A stretch of 64,000 bases of DNA from Bretschneidera sinensis (Eukaryota; Streptophyta; Magnoliopsida; Brassicales; Akaniaceae), in the NCBI GenBank assembly GCA_023935145.1, contig CM043699.1:66623638-66687637 (forward strand). Reading direction: 5' to 3'. Shown here piece after piece: positions 1 to 10,793 of the stretch. How positions within the stretch are numbered: position 1 is the first letter of the stretch; the number at the start of each line of letters is the position of its first letter. A program made the position numbers and the translations under genes. Below the pieces are notes generated by a model. That model did not search any database. It worked only from the letters and a program-made list of their open reading frames with translations, and was not told the DNA's origin.

Positions 1-786
1 ATATCTAAGTTTTCTCTGGAAAATAGTAAACCAGTGAAGATTCCCCTTGCTAGTCATTTCAAGTTCTCCAACGATCGATGTCCAAGATCGGATGAGGAGA
101 GGAAAGAAATGGAAAAGGTCCTTTACTCTAGTGCGGTTAGATCTGTAATGTTTACCATGGTAAACACTAGACCCGACATTGCTCATGCAATTAGTGTTCT
201 CAGCAGGTTTATGAGTAATCCCGAAAATGAGCATTGGCTTGGGATGAAGTTGCTGCTGAGGTACTTGAAGGGAAGCCCAGATGTGGGGCTTGTTTATGAG
301 AAGAGGGGTAAGTCCATCTATCTAGAAGGTTATGCTAATTCGGACTATCGAGCAGACTAGGATAAAAGAAGATCGATTACCTCCTACTTTTTCAACTTAA
401 ATGGATGTTGTATAAGTTGGAAGGCTCAGTTGCAGCCAGTGGTAGCACTCTCAACAACCGAGGCTGAGTACATAGCGGCAATGGAAGCCATTAAGGAGGC
501 TATGTGGTGCAAAGGGTTGTTAGAAGAGTTAAAGGTCCTAAAAGAGCATGTTGTGGTGTATTCGGATAGCCAAAGTGCGTTACATTTGTACAAGAATCTG
601 GTGTTCCATGAGAGGACAAAGTATATGGATGTTCGGTATCATTTCGTTCGGGAGAATGTTACGAAAGGATGCATTCATGTGGACAAAGTAGCCACGGGAG
701 AAAATCCTGCAGAGTTAGGCACCAAAGTTCCACCTCTAAGCAAGTTCAATCATTGCCTTAGACTTCTTAGAATTGGAGTCGGATGA
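1..786 (+). pseudogene. Copia B: end of RT and RNase H (partial, broken)
   Basis: This is the C-terminal end of a Ty1/Copia Gag-Pol polyprotein; its upstream part lies outside the window. Bases 34-357 carry the RT-RNase H connection with the TRPDIAHA motif and the RYLKG block. Bases 430-783 carry the RNase H core with TTEAEYIA and YSDSQSAL, ending in GLLRIGVG and a TGA. The two parts share a frame but are separated by an in-frame TAG at 358-360. The same protein segment occurs in Copia A at 30036-30854, so this is a second copy of that Tork/TNT1-like family. The stop makes it non-functional. Confidence in family is high; in lineage, moderate. Confidence 0.9.
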
Positions 787-867
787 TATGGTGACTCAAG
801 TTAAGTTTGGATCCTGAGTTTTCTGCACAATGGGTTCGGGTTTAATCACTTAGACAAAGGTAGAGAT

Positions 868-1725
868 TGTTGGTATTTGTCTAAGGATTAAATGGGTTGA
901 AGAGGAGCTTCAGCAGCTTGGTGTACACTGCAGCCTAGCTTTGGTGCATCGCGGCCTCTAGCATGAGGGGAAGTCCTGGGAGGTGCACGCCATCGCACAG
1001 GGTGGTGTGCGCCATGGCCTCCAGCAGATAGGGGACTTATGGCCTGTTGTGCGCCATGGTCAGCCCTGTTCTGGGCCGTGGCACCAGGCACACTTGATGC
1101 ACTCTAATCAATATTTTGGAAAGGTGCATGGGACTTGGTTAAAATGCACAGGATTACTTAGACATCTTGGAGGGCTATGATTGTTTGGTTCTCAAGATCT
1201 AAGGGTTGAGATTGACTTCAAGATTGGTTCAAGAAGTGATTGCACTATATAAAGGATCATCTAGGAGCAATATCAATAATGATTTGTGAGAGTGCAAAGA
1301 CACTAAACACAAGAGAGACGGAAGAAGGGGTCTCATTCCAAGAGTGGCTGGTGTTGAGAGAGATAGACTCTCAAATCTTCAGAGGTGTCTTAAGTGAGAG
1401 AGAGCATTCAAGAAGTGGGGTTCAAGAGCTTTGTAATTAGAATTTTCTTGGGGAAAATTCTAGGGAAACACTTAGTTCTTTTCTCTTCTTTCATGTATCA
1501 AGAACAAGAGGGTTCTTGAGGAGGTGTTGCTTTAATTGTAAGAACTCCATTGATTTAGTGCAAAGAGCTTGGAGGAGCTCACGGGGACATAGGTAAATTT
1601 TCGAACCTTGATAACAATTACTTGTGTTCTTTCTTTGATTGGTTTGATTCCTGCTTTATTACAAGTTATTCTGGACTTGGGTGTTTGAAGATCACCACCT
1701 GGGATTATTGAGGTGATTTTCAGCA
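868..1725 (+). repeat. Copia B 3' LTR
   Basis: It starts TGTTGG right after a purine-rich tract (polypurine tract, about 855-867) and ends CAGCA. It aligns along its length with the Copia A LTRs at 14799-15716 and 30936-31793, and its length (858 bp) equals that of the latter. A TATA box (TATATAAA) lies at 1246-1253. The next five bases, AGTCC, are the expected target-site copy; the other copy lies off the left edge. The U3 contains GC-rich repeats around GTGCGCCATGG, related to the 20-bp units of Copia A. Confidence 0.88.
1246..1253 (+). promoter_or_regulatory. TATA box of Copia B LTR
   Basis: TATATAAA, at the same relative place as in the two Copia A LTRs (15239-15246 and 31328-31335). Confidence 0.6.
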
Positions 1726-3092
1726 AGTCCATTGGGATGTCATACAGGCATCTGCAGAACTTTCGTGAGTATTTTTTCTAGTTTTTATTGGAAGAAGATG
1801 AGACAAGACATTACTTTGTTCATCAAGCACAATGATGTATGCCAAGGTATTAAAAGTTGTACACAAGCACCATTTGAACTACTAAAACCTCTTCCCATTC
1901 CTGAACAGATATGGGAAGATCTCAACATGGATTTTCATCACACATTTTCCCTCCTGAACAACTATTTTGGTCATAGTGGATAGACTTTCTAAACAGGCAC
2001 ATTTTGGTGCTCTTCCTACTCACTTCATTGCTGTTAAGGTTATTGATTTATTCATGAAAATGGTGTGTACTCTTCATGGAATCCCTAGATTAGTAATATA
2101 TGACAAGGATACCATATTTGTGAGTCAGTTTTGGAAAGAGCCTTTTAGGTTACAAGGCACTGACCTCAGTATGAGTTTAGCTTATCACCCTCAGACAATG
2201 GGCAAACTGAAGTGGTGAACAGATGCTTAGAAATGTATTTGAGGGTTTATGTTGTAGATCAACCTCATCATTGGGTGAAATTTCTGTTTCTAGCTGAATT
2301 TCACTACAACATTTCTTTTCATTCTTATCTAGCAAGAACACCATTTGAGATTGTATTTGGCAGGTTGCCTCCTACTTTTCCAGCTTATCTAAGTGGTTCT
2401 TCTTCTATTATGGCTATAGATCATGATTTGGGTAGTAGAGATGGGATTTTGCATAATGTCAAGGTTCATTTGCAGCAAGAATATAATAGAATGAAGGAAA
2501 CAGTAGATCTGTATAGAATTGATAGAAGCTTTGAAGAAGGTGACCTGGTCTTACTCAGGTTACAACCTTATAGACAGATGACAATGGCTAGTAGAGCTTT
2601 TCAAAAACTCAATAGAAGATTTTTTGGCCCTTTTAAAGTTTTGAAGAAAGTGGGAAAGGTAGCTTATAAGTTAGAATTTCCTAATGGATCTCAAATCCAT
2701 CTTGTGTTCCATGTATCTCTGTTAAAGCCTTACTATGGTAGCAACTCGTTTGTTACTCCATTATCTTTACCTCCAGACAGCTGGAATGGAAGACCTCAAT
2801 TTCAACCACTTGTTGTCATAGGTTAAAAACAAGTATTGATGAACGGGGCTAAGGTGAATACTTAGTTCAATGGTCTGATTTGCCTTTGGAGGATACATCT
2901 TTGGAAGATGCTAAGGAGTTTAGGCAGCTCAATCCTAATCTACACCTTGAGGACAAGGTGTTTTTTGATAAGGATGGAAATGATACACTTAGCATAGCTA
3001 GTGGAGCATGTATTGAAGACAACAACAGTAGCAGGGCAAGGCCAGTAAGTAATATAATGAGACCTCGAAGACTCCATGACTATGTCAGTTAG
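1726..3092 (+). pseudogene. Chromovirus integrase and chromodomain (interrupted, frameshifted)
   Basis: This is Ty3/Gypsy pol, beginning inside the integrase zinc-binding domain (HTGICRTF, FYWKKMRQD) because Copia B is inserted just upstream. The integrase core follows: MDFHHTF about 1930, VDRLSKQAHFG from 1975, then YDKDTIFVSQFW, then a frame change near 2195-2215 where the catalytic-Glu block continues as the VNRCLE frame. Bases 2212-2826 hold the integrase C-terminal region (FFGPFKVLKKVGKVAYKL, HLVFHVSLLKPYYG). Bases 2865-3092 hold a remnant of the C-terminal chromodomain (VQWSDLPLED, LHLEDKVFF), the hallmark of chromoviruses. Frame changes near 1950 and 2200 and a stop at 2824-2826 show decay. 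The same family arrangement is seen on the minus strand at 48611-54028. Confidence 0.88.
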
Positions 3093-3118
3093 AGAAAGGC
3101 TATGTCAATTAAAAATTT

Positions 3119-3358
3119 TGTTAGTCAATTAGAGTTGTTATAGTTTCTTACAATTGATCATTCCCATTCTTTCTTCTTGAATTCTTTGCTGTAACTAATC
3201 ATGAGTATACTCTATAAATACTCATTCAATTTAATTAATCAAATCTAGAAAACACACAATAAAATTTCCAATCTCCTCATTTTCCAATTCTAAGGGTTTT
3301 CTAATTCTTAAACCTATTAAGAGTTCTTTGATACACCACCTGTATCAGTTCCTTAACA
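3119..3358 (+). repeat. Candidate short LTR of the 1726-3118 chromovirus
   Basis: A TG...CA segment (TGTTAGTCAATTAG ... CCTTAACA) follows the chromodomain end, with a TATA-like TATAAATA near 3215 in mid-segment. No second copy is in the window, so the boundaries rest on the terminal dinucleotides and position only. At 240 bp it would be short for this group. Confidence 0.4.
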
Positions 3359-4369
3359 AGCCCATAGAGCTGAGTGGAAAAGTATTTCCTATTGAATTTT
3401 GATCTGAGAGTGACACATCCTAATCTCCACTTATATGCTACCCATTGTCATGACTTCAGTTTTGTCTATGGGGAAAAGCATGCGTCCTACTTATTCCCTG
3501 TAAGTATAGAGATTTGGTTTCCACTTTCCACGATGGAAGATATTTCACATTTATGACATCCACAATACATATATTCTATTATTTTCTATGGTAGCAAATT
3601 TAAAAGGTTATTTATTCCTCTAAATGGAAACAAAAGTGTCCCAATGTATTGACTCTATAAATATTGTCCTAAGTCACACGGAATGAACAATCAAATTACC
3701 GGTGGAAGGATGGTAAAGCATCATGCAATTTGCATAATATACCTTACAGGCCACTGGGACTTGAGCCTACAAACTGTAGAATTAGAGGGAATGTCAATCG
3801 TGTAATCATAAAGACTAAGGCAACTACGACTTTCGGATAAAGATCACCAAAAAAGAGCTCCCCCTTTTACCAACATGAATGGCATGAGTTGCCTACTCGA
3901 TTGAAAAAATGTAAAATTTCATTATGATTATAATGATGATCACCCAAAACAGTCTCAAATAAAAAGACTATGATCCTTTCTATTTGAGAATTGAAATAAA
4001 TGTCAAGTTCATGGTGAGATTGAATGACATATTGACAAATTTGAATTTGAATATTCTTTATTTGATGATGTGACATTCAATCTCAGCATAAACTGGACTC
4101 CATTTCAATTTTCGAATGGAGAGGATTGTAATCTCAAATAAAAATACATGCGTTTAGAGGAGACCTATAAGGGTCCATTGGGTTCACATATAGTATTATA
4201 GTGAGCTAGGATTTCGATTATAGTGGAATATGATTAAAGTGGAACTATCGTTATATTATGTTTGGTTAATGGAACTGGCTAATTGTTATTAAAGTAGGAT
4301 GATAGATCAAAAGACTATATTACCCTCTACTATTCATCATCCTCAACAGTCTCTAACTTTTTCACAAGC
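3359..4369. other. Unassigned AT-rich DNA
   Basis: I see no convincing gene. Short open frames (3374-3556 plus; 3867-4076 minus) have AT-driven composition and no recognisable motif. The stretch at about 4168-4300 resembles the edge of a small DNA element, but no matching inverted end was found. Confidence 0.35.
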
Positions 4370-5152
4370 TTTAAAATTTCATCATTTTCTTTATTATGAT
4401 TATTATAATTATAATTCTTCTTATTACTATTTTCATTATTATATTTTTATTATAATAATATTATTATATTATAATTATTATTATGATGATATTGATGATA
4501 ATAATTATAATAATTACAATAAATGCTATTATCATTATAATATTACCGATAACTATAATATAATATTAATGCTACTACCATAATTATATTATTAATTACC
4601 ATTATTATAATATTTAACATAGTAATACTTATTATTATTATTAATATAATTAAATTATAATTTTAGAAATTATTAAAAGAATAGTATTATAATAACCATT
4701 CTTATAACAATAGTTATTATAATTATTGTAATAAAATTATAATAATAGTGATAATTATTAAAATTATAATAATTATAGTAATAATGATAAAATAGTAATT
4801 ACTATTATTATGATAATAATTATTTAATACTATTATGATATTATTATTAATTATAATAAAGATAATGATAATAATAATAATAATAGAATAATTTATTATT
4901 ATATCTATTTTAATAATAATAATACTAATTATTATTATAATTATAATAGTTATTATTATTATAATGATTATTTAAATTATTATAATTATTAGAAAATTAG
5001 TTATAATTTTAGTCATTATTATTATTATAATTATCATTATAATAGTTATAATTGTGATTATAATAATAAATTATCATAATAATAATTATTATAAGGATAT
5101 AATATTAACTATAATTATTACTATTATTATTATAAAAATCATTATTATTGTT
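4370..5152. repeat. AT-only-like degenerate ATT/TAA low-complexity block
   Basis: About 780 bp consists almost wholly of A and T, built from shuffled ATT, TTA, TAT and AAT triplets with rare single C or G. No fixed period is visible beyond the triplets. It ends abruptly at about 5152, where normal composition resumes. The open frame at 4299-4583 is a by-product of the repeat (Tyr/Asn/Ile-rich). Confidence 0.85.
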
Positions 5153-5599
5153 GATGCGAAAACTATATTGCTGAGCTAGAGGCCAGTGCTTCAAGGGGGA
5201 GTCTGCACAAGGAAAACGGGATGACTTGGAGAGTCACTGGAGGAAAGGAGGGTAATGCCTCTGAGGACACTCCAATGTTTTTGTCAATGCAAGTTTTTAG
5301 AGAGGAATGGGGATGCTTGGCGCTTTCAGTAATGCAATTGTGATTGTGAATGGTTTGGATTTGCATACCTCGAGCCTTTTATAGTGATTCAGATGTGAGA
5401 TTGCCCATATGCTAGGGATGGGGAAATCTCAAAGATCTCGTTCCTCTGTCAGTGGGTATAGCCGGGTGCCCAAAGAGGATCGTGATCCCTGGAATCACGC
5501 TCGTAGGTCTTGGCAAGGGTGCTCGGGAACAGTGTTCCCTGGAATTGTGCTTGCGGGTCTGTGCAGGGACCAACATCTCCCAGGCCTAGCATGTTGATT
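5153..5599 (-). other. Unassigned; probable 3' flank of the Tat element
   Basis: This mixed-composition DNA lies just beyond the Tat integrase C-terminus, where 3' UTR or LTR would be expected. It contains a partial repeat, TCCCTGGAAT at about 5488 and again at about 5538. No LTR partner is in the window, so assignment is by position only. Confidence 0.3.
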
Positions 5600-7703
5600 G
5601 CTGCTCATATTTTCGGACCCATGTCTCCAAAGCCAAGCATATTTCGTTCTTTTGTAGGACAAGGTTGTGCAACCTAAAGTTTTTGTTTCGGACTTGAAAG
5701 TTGTAATACTTGGCAGCCCTCTGCTGATAGGAGGCTAATCAGATCTAGGCTTCATCCCGAACTTCATCGAAGAGATCAACATTCATCTGTAGGGCCTCTT
5801 CATTGCTGCTGCTTTTGAAACTTTGTACTCGTAGTGAGGGCACCCCGATTTCCAAGGGGATGATCTCTTTAGAGCTGTAGTGGGTGTTCGGGCGGTGGTC
5901 CGATATGCCCAGAGTACATTCGGTAAGTGGTTAGTCTATTGTCTATCCGCTTCGTCTAATCTCCTCTTGATGCCTTGTAAAAGCATTCTATTGATTACTT
6001 TGGCCTACTTGTTGGCCAGTGGATACCCGACCGAGGAGAATAAGTGTTCGATGTGCAGTTCTTCGCAGAATGTTTTGAATCAAGCACTATCGAATTGTTT
6101 GCCGTTGTCCATCACTAGTATACGGAGAATGTCGAAATGACACACTACGGATTTCTAGACGAAGCTTCGAGCTTGGTGGTCGACTATGCTAGCTAGTGGT
6201 TTGGCTTTTACCCACTTAATGAAGTAGTTTATTGCAACTATAAAGTTCTTCCATTGGCCGGGTGCTCCGGTGAAGGGGCTAAGGAGGTTCATCCCTCACA
6301 TGGCAAAGGGGAGTGGGCTAGTGATTGAGGTAAGAGGATTTTTCGGTTGATGGGGAATCACAGAGTACTGTTGATAACTCTTGCAGTTCTTGACCAATTC
6401 CGTGCCTTTTCTTTGCATATTGGACCAGTAGTAGCCTTTGTGGAGAATTCTGAAGGCTAGGGCTCGGCCTCCGAAATGGTTTCCACAGATTCCTTCGTGA
6501 ACTTCCTGAAGGGCATAGTTGGCCTCAATTGGCCCTAGGTACTTTAGGTAGGGCGTCGTGAGACCGTTTTTTTATAATTGATCATTTATACCGCGACGCT
6601 CATGAGATGACTTTTTTGGCTTCACTTCTTTGCTCGGGGAGTTGGCCATCCCGCAAATACCGGAGGATAGAATCAACCCAAGTTTCTACTTCAGTCACAA
6701 GTAGCACGGGGATCTCCTCGGTGCTTGGAATAACGAGTGTTTTGAGGTAGACTGCCCATGTGGGCTTTGGCTGCCAAGAAGAGGTGAGTCGAGCTTAGGA
6801 ATCAACCTTTGAATTTTCTGCCCATAGGATCTCATTTATCCGAAATACTTCGAACTTAGCGGTGAGTTCTCTGGCCCTCTCCAAGTAGTGGGCGATTTTT
6901 TCTCCTCGGGCTTCAAATTCCCTATTGATCTGGTTCACCACCAGTTGTGAGTCACTGTATGTGTCCAGGACCTCGATAGACATCGCTTTGGCTAACTTCA
7001 TTCCGACAAGCAATACCTCATACTTAACTTCGTTGTTTGAAGCATTGAACCCAAACCTTAAGACGTACTCAATGGTGAAACCATTTGGACTACACAGGAT
7101 GAGTCCAACGCTACTTCAAGTGCCGTTAGAGGAACCGTCGACATGGAGGGTCCATTGTGGAACTAGTTCGACTGCACCGAGATTCGAGGTAGGATCTATT
7201 TTGTCTTGGAGTGTGGTTTCCATAATAAAATCTGTGAGGGCCTGAGCCTTTATGACGTTGAGGGGATGATACAAAATGTCAAACTCTCCGAGCTCTATGG
7301 ACCACTTGACCATCCTCCCAAAGACATCTGGTTTATGGAGCACTTTTCTTAGAGGTTGGTCCATTAGGAGGACGATGGGATGCACTTAAAAGTACGGTCG
7401 AAGCTTTCGGGCCATAATCAAGAGGGCGTATGCCATCTTTTCAACAAGAAGATACTATATTTCCGCATCATAGAGGATCTTGCTTACATAGTATATGAGT
7501 TTCTGAACACTAACTTCCTTTCGGATTAGGATAGAGGCTACCACTTCCTGTCCGGTCGATAGGTACAAGAAGAGTTATTTGCTGGTGACTGGTTTGGTCA
7601 GGAGAGGAGGTGAGCTCAAATATTCTTTCAGCTAATCGAATACTTTCTGAAAATTTTCGGTCCAGATGAAGTCCTTTGATTTTTTGATGGCCTTGAAGAA
7701 GGG
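5600..7703 (-). pseudogene. Tat-lineage Ty3/Gypsy pol: RT end, RNase H, second RNase H, integrase
   Basis: Reading the minus strand from 7703: an RT connection block (FFKAIKKSKDF), RNase H remnants (ILIRKE, KMAYALLIMARKLR), then MDQPLRKVLHKPD and GRMVKWSIELGEFDI at 7385-7250. A second RNase H follows (LHVDGSSN near 7125; YSDSQLVVNQINREFEARG at 7013-6795). A dual RNase H is characteristic of the Tat/Ogre/Retand clade. The integrase core is at about 6300-5870, with the first Asp of the expected MDLL block read as Asn (MNLLSPFTG), a conserved LVMDNGKQF block, and Lys where the catalytic Glu is expected. The C-terminal ASYQQRAAKYYN is at about 5725. Many in-frame TAG/TGA stops mark old decay. The 7704 LTR cuts it off on the right. 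Confidence 0.85.
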
Positions 7704-8103
7704 TGATAAATACTTAAATAGTCATATTTAAGCCCCTTAATTTACACTTGTTAGGCTCTTTGTTTATATATTTTAGTAGATTCTACTTCACTGTTATGTT
7801 TTCCGTGTTTTTCATAGGGCTTTGACAAAAAGATGACATTTTGGAGCTTTAAGGAATAAAAAGTGAAGGTTTGCAATCCAGCAATGTGCGCTCGAGCGCA
7901 TGTGACCCATACGATCGAGTGCACACGCACCAGAGGCGGCAGAGCCAGAATTGGAAATAAGTCTCTGGACCTTAAATTGGAAATTAGGGTTTCGGGGCAC
8001 CCTTAGAGCCCTAAATATAGTCTTGTAAAACACATAAAACATACTTTTGGATTGAGCTTGAAGTTGTAAGCTTTGGAGAGGAATTGACGACTCGTCTCCT
8101 TAG
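7704..8103 (+). repeat. Old Athila-type LTR, left part (split)
   Basis: This begins TGATAAATACTTAAAT directly against the Tat coding sequence. It is a diverged, opposite-orientation copy of the LTRs at 8104-9432 and 11986-13297. It holds U3 with palindromic units at 7887-7900 (TGCGCTCGAGCGCA, perfect) and 7910-7923, and ends in the segment TGGAGAGGAATTGACGACTC. It continues at 13303 beyond the inserted element. The first flank AAGGG (7699-7703) would be its target site, but no second copy was found. Confidence 0.82.
8099..8103. other. Target-site duplication of 8104-13297 element (left copy, CTTAG)
   Basis: CTTAG here and CTCAA at 13298-13302 match at three of five bases. Both mismatches are transitions, consistent with a decayed CTCAG duplication. 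Confidence 0.5.
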
Positions 8104-8996
8104 TGTTGCGTGATTATCTACCTAAATTAATAAGCAAATAATCTCACTCGTTTTACTTGCAAGTGCACAAGGTCAACAGTAGCATAGTGTGCGAATGCAA
8201 GATCATCTCCACAGGAATTGATAAATTTCACTTTAGAATTAGTTTCGCAATAATAAAATAAAAACAAGAGAAATAAATATTGAGTTGGAAATAATAAAGA
8301 TAAAGGCGTAGGGACTTGATATTCACTACTAATTATGCTATCACAACAAAACAGTATGCCAATACTTTACTCATGCCATGAATACCTAATGTTTGTCAAC
8401 CTAAGGGCATGGTATCTACTCCTTAAGCTATTGATTTCCCTAAGCAACGAGTTAGGCATGGTATCTACTCTAACTCTTTTCTCTCTCAAGGGATTCAACA
8501 TGGTGTATGCTGAGTTGGTCCTTAAGAGAGCATAAGATCTGTGGAAATCGACAACCACATGGGACCTAGGGCATGGTATCTACTCCCGGTTTCCCATGTT
8601 GATTAACCTAAGAATCCGGTGTGGATATCTTTTGTTACTAATGTCAGACCCAAGACTTGGTCATCCAAATTGATCTAACTAACAAGTCCATACCACATGC
8701 ACATATTGATCAGACATATACATATGAGGAATTTAAATAAAAGCAGGTATTAATCAAGTTAAGCAACACAACATAAATATCGCAAAGGTGCTAATACTAA
8801 ATTTATTGAGTAAACATAATTAGGGCTTCAACCAAGCCCTTACTAAGAATTTAATTACACATAATAAAATAAAAAAGAAAAAAGAAACCCGAGAGAAGAG
8901 TCGTCAATTCCTCTCCACAGGCTCCTTCTCCAAGCTAAAGCAAAAGATAAAATAAGTGATTAAAAGAAGTGATAATTTTTGTGTGCTTTACAGGTG

Positions 8997-9004
8997 TATT
9001 TATA
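8997..9004 (-). promoter_or_regulatory. TATA box in left LTR of 8104-13297 element
   Basis: TATAAATA on the minus strand, preceded by CCC, about 140 bp downstream of the palindrome array. The equivalent site in the other LTR is 12879-12886. Confidence 0.6.
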
Positions 9005-9147
9005 GGGCTTGACTAGTCCTAGAAGGCTCATAAGTTCCTAAACTTTCCTAATACACAAAACTCCTTTATTTCCAAAATAGGGTTATTTCCAAAATAAGGT
9101 TATTTCCAAGATAGGGTTCTGCAGTTTACTGCTCATGCCCGTACGTG

Positions 9148-9242
9148 TGCGCTCGATCGTATGCGTCTTGCACTCGATCGCATTGCTGTGCTCGATCCTT
9201 CATGTGTATGAACGATCGCATGTAGTAGTGCGATCGATCGCA
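9148..9242. repeat. U3 palindrome array, 5 units (left LTR of 8104 element)
   Basis: Fourteen-base units start at 9148, 9169, 9187, 9207 and 9229, a spacing of 18-22 bp. The last (TGCGATCGATCGCA) is a perfect palindrome; the others are one to a few changes away. The surrounding DNA is AT-rich, so these CpG-dense islands stand out. Confidence 0.85.
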
Positions 9243-9432
9243 CTTTGACCAGAAGCTGCTCCAGGATTTCCAGGCTTCTTCCTTTAAGTGCCAAAACTGC
9301 TTCCTTTTTCTCCAAGACCTATAAAAACATGTGAAACACACAAAATGAAGTAAAACAGACTAAAACGTATAAACAAAGAGCTTAACACATGTAAATTAAG
9401 GGGCTTAAATATGAATATTTAAGCACTTATCA

Positions 9433-10793
9433 CACCCCCAAACTTACATATTGCTAGTCCCTTAGCAATACAAAACTAAAAACTAAATGAAGAACAAAAT
9501 TAAAGATAAATTCACTTCCATGATACTCAAAGATTTGGGTTGCACAGAAAACTATGATTACAGTTCATGAGTAAGCTTAAAATAAAAACAACTTTTTGTA
9601 TTGAAAAAGGATTTTCAAAAGTTCATGTTACTTACCTAAGGTTGGCTTAAGGCATCATAAGTTTGATTTGTGTGTGATGAATTAGCACATATAAGATGGG
9701 GCTTCCATATAATTTTAGTGTATAGGGTTTCGATGCCCAAACCTTTATCGAATTCCTTATCAAAGAGAACAAAAATGGCATAATACTTTCTTCTTCTTTC
9801 TTTTTTTTCATCATGCGATCTTTGCCATGTTGAGTTCCATCGAGCTTTCTATTTGACCCTTATAACGAGTGTTTAGCCAATGACTCCCAAACCAGATGGT
9901 TTTAGGGCATTAGATGTAAAGACACCCCTAAGGACTTATTAACTCGAATAAAAAAGGCTACGGAACTAACAGGTTTTAATGCTTCTAAATAAAATTCCCA
10001 CCTTTTGACGTGAACACTCAATGCTTACTGAGGTAAGAGGCCCAGTTACTCAGTGGAAAGCTTTTTGATCACTTTTTGCATAATGAACATTTTTATTATA
10101 TATATATATATATATATTTTTTTTTTTCTTCTTTATTTTTCTTATGCCAAAGTGTTCTTTTCAACAAGTTATCTGATTACAGTTAGATTATGGAAACATA
10201 TACAAGAGAATTATATGTCATACCCCACACAAATGTGTGTTTAAATGTGCTTGTGCAAATTTGGATCAAACTCGTGAATTCTTAGGTGCCTTGAGGTTGG
10301 TAACTAAACTTTGTAAAATTTCCATTGCAATACTATGTGTTCTAGCTTTTAAGCTTACTAATGAAGTGTTATCAAATTTTTAAATCAACCAAAATTTTTT
10401 TTTACTAAAAGAACATGCATTTATCTTCCTAAAAAAAACTGGGACTTAGTGTGTGCATGTGTTTCAAGTGTGTGTGTGATAGTATCTAGTATCTCCCACT
10501 ACTCCCAAACTTAAAAGACACATTGTCCCCAATGTGTGTGGCATGGAAAGATCTGACTTGGGAGATGGAGAACTAGGTTGCTTGCTCTGCTTGTAACATG
10601 CCCCCAAGCTTGAACTGGATGCACGCACTAAGTACCAGACAAAGAAAAATAAACATTGTACTGGAAAATAAGAAATATAAATACTAGATATGTAAATATA
10701 AATATAAACAAAAGAAAAACACTAAAATGAAAAGGATAAGTCTTGGGTGCCTCCCATGAGCGCGAAGTTTAACGTCTTCAGCCGGACCAAGCC
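9433..10793 (-). other. 3' non-coding region of the 8104 element
   Basis: No open coding frame is present where some Athila elements carry an env-like ORF. It shares blocks with 21827-23091 and 34402-35838, notably the segment around CACCTTTTGACGTGAACACT near 10000 and a block around GATGGTTTTAGGGCATTAGA near 9895. A TA/T-run low-complexity tract lies at 10096-10140. Confidence 0.7.

Larger units (their letters stand above)
8104..9432 (-). repeat. 3' LTR (left) of 8104-13297 element
   Basis: On the minus strand it starts TGATAAGTGC and ends CACGCAACA. A polypurine tract (AAGTTTGGGGGTG) abuts at 9433-9447. It contains a palindrome array 9148-9242, a TATA box at 8997-9004, and three 17-bp units (atttccaaaatagggtt) at 9068-9118. 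It is 1329 bp long against 1312 bp for its partner; the 17-bp difference equals one of these units. Confidence 0.9.

Noticed and set aside
4168..4300. MITE edge near GGGTCCATTGGGTTC
   Set aside because: Resembles common plant MITE starts but no inverted partner was found.
4299..4583. Open frame of 94 codons, Tyr/Asn/Ile-rich
   Set aside because: Composition follows directly from the AT-only repeat; no conserved motif.
8335..8558. Overlapping plus and minus frames repeated at 12217-12440
   Set aside because: They are the same LTR segment in both LTRs of one element, not genes.
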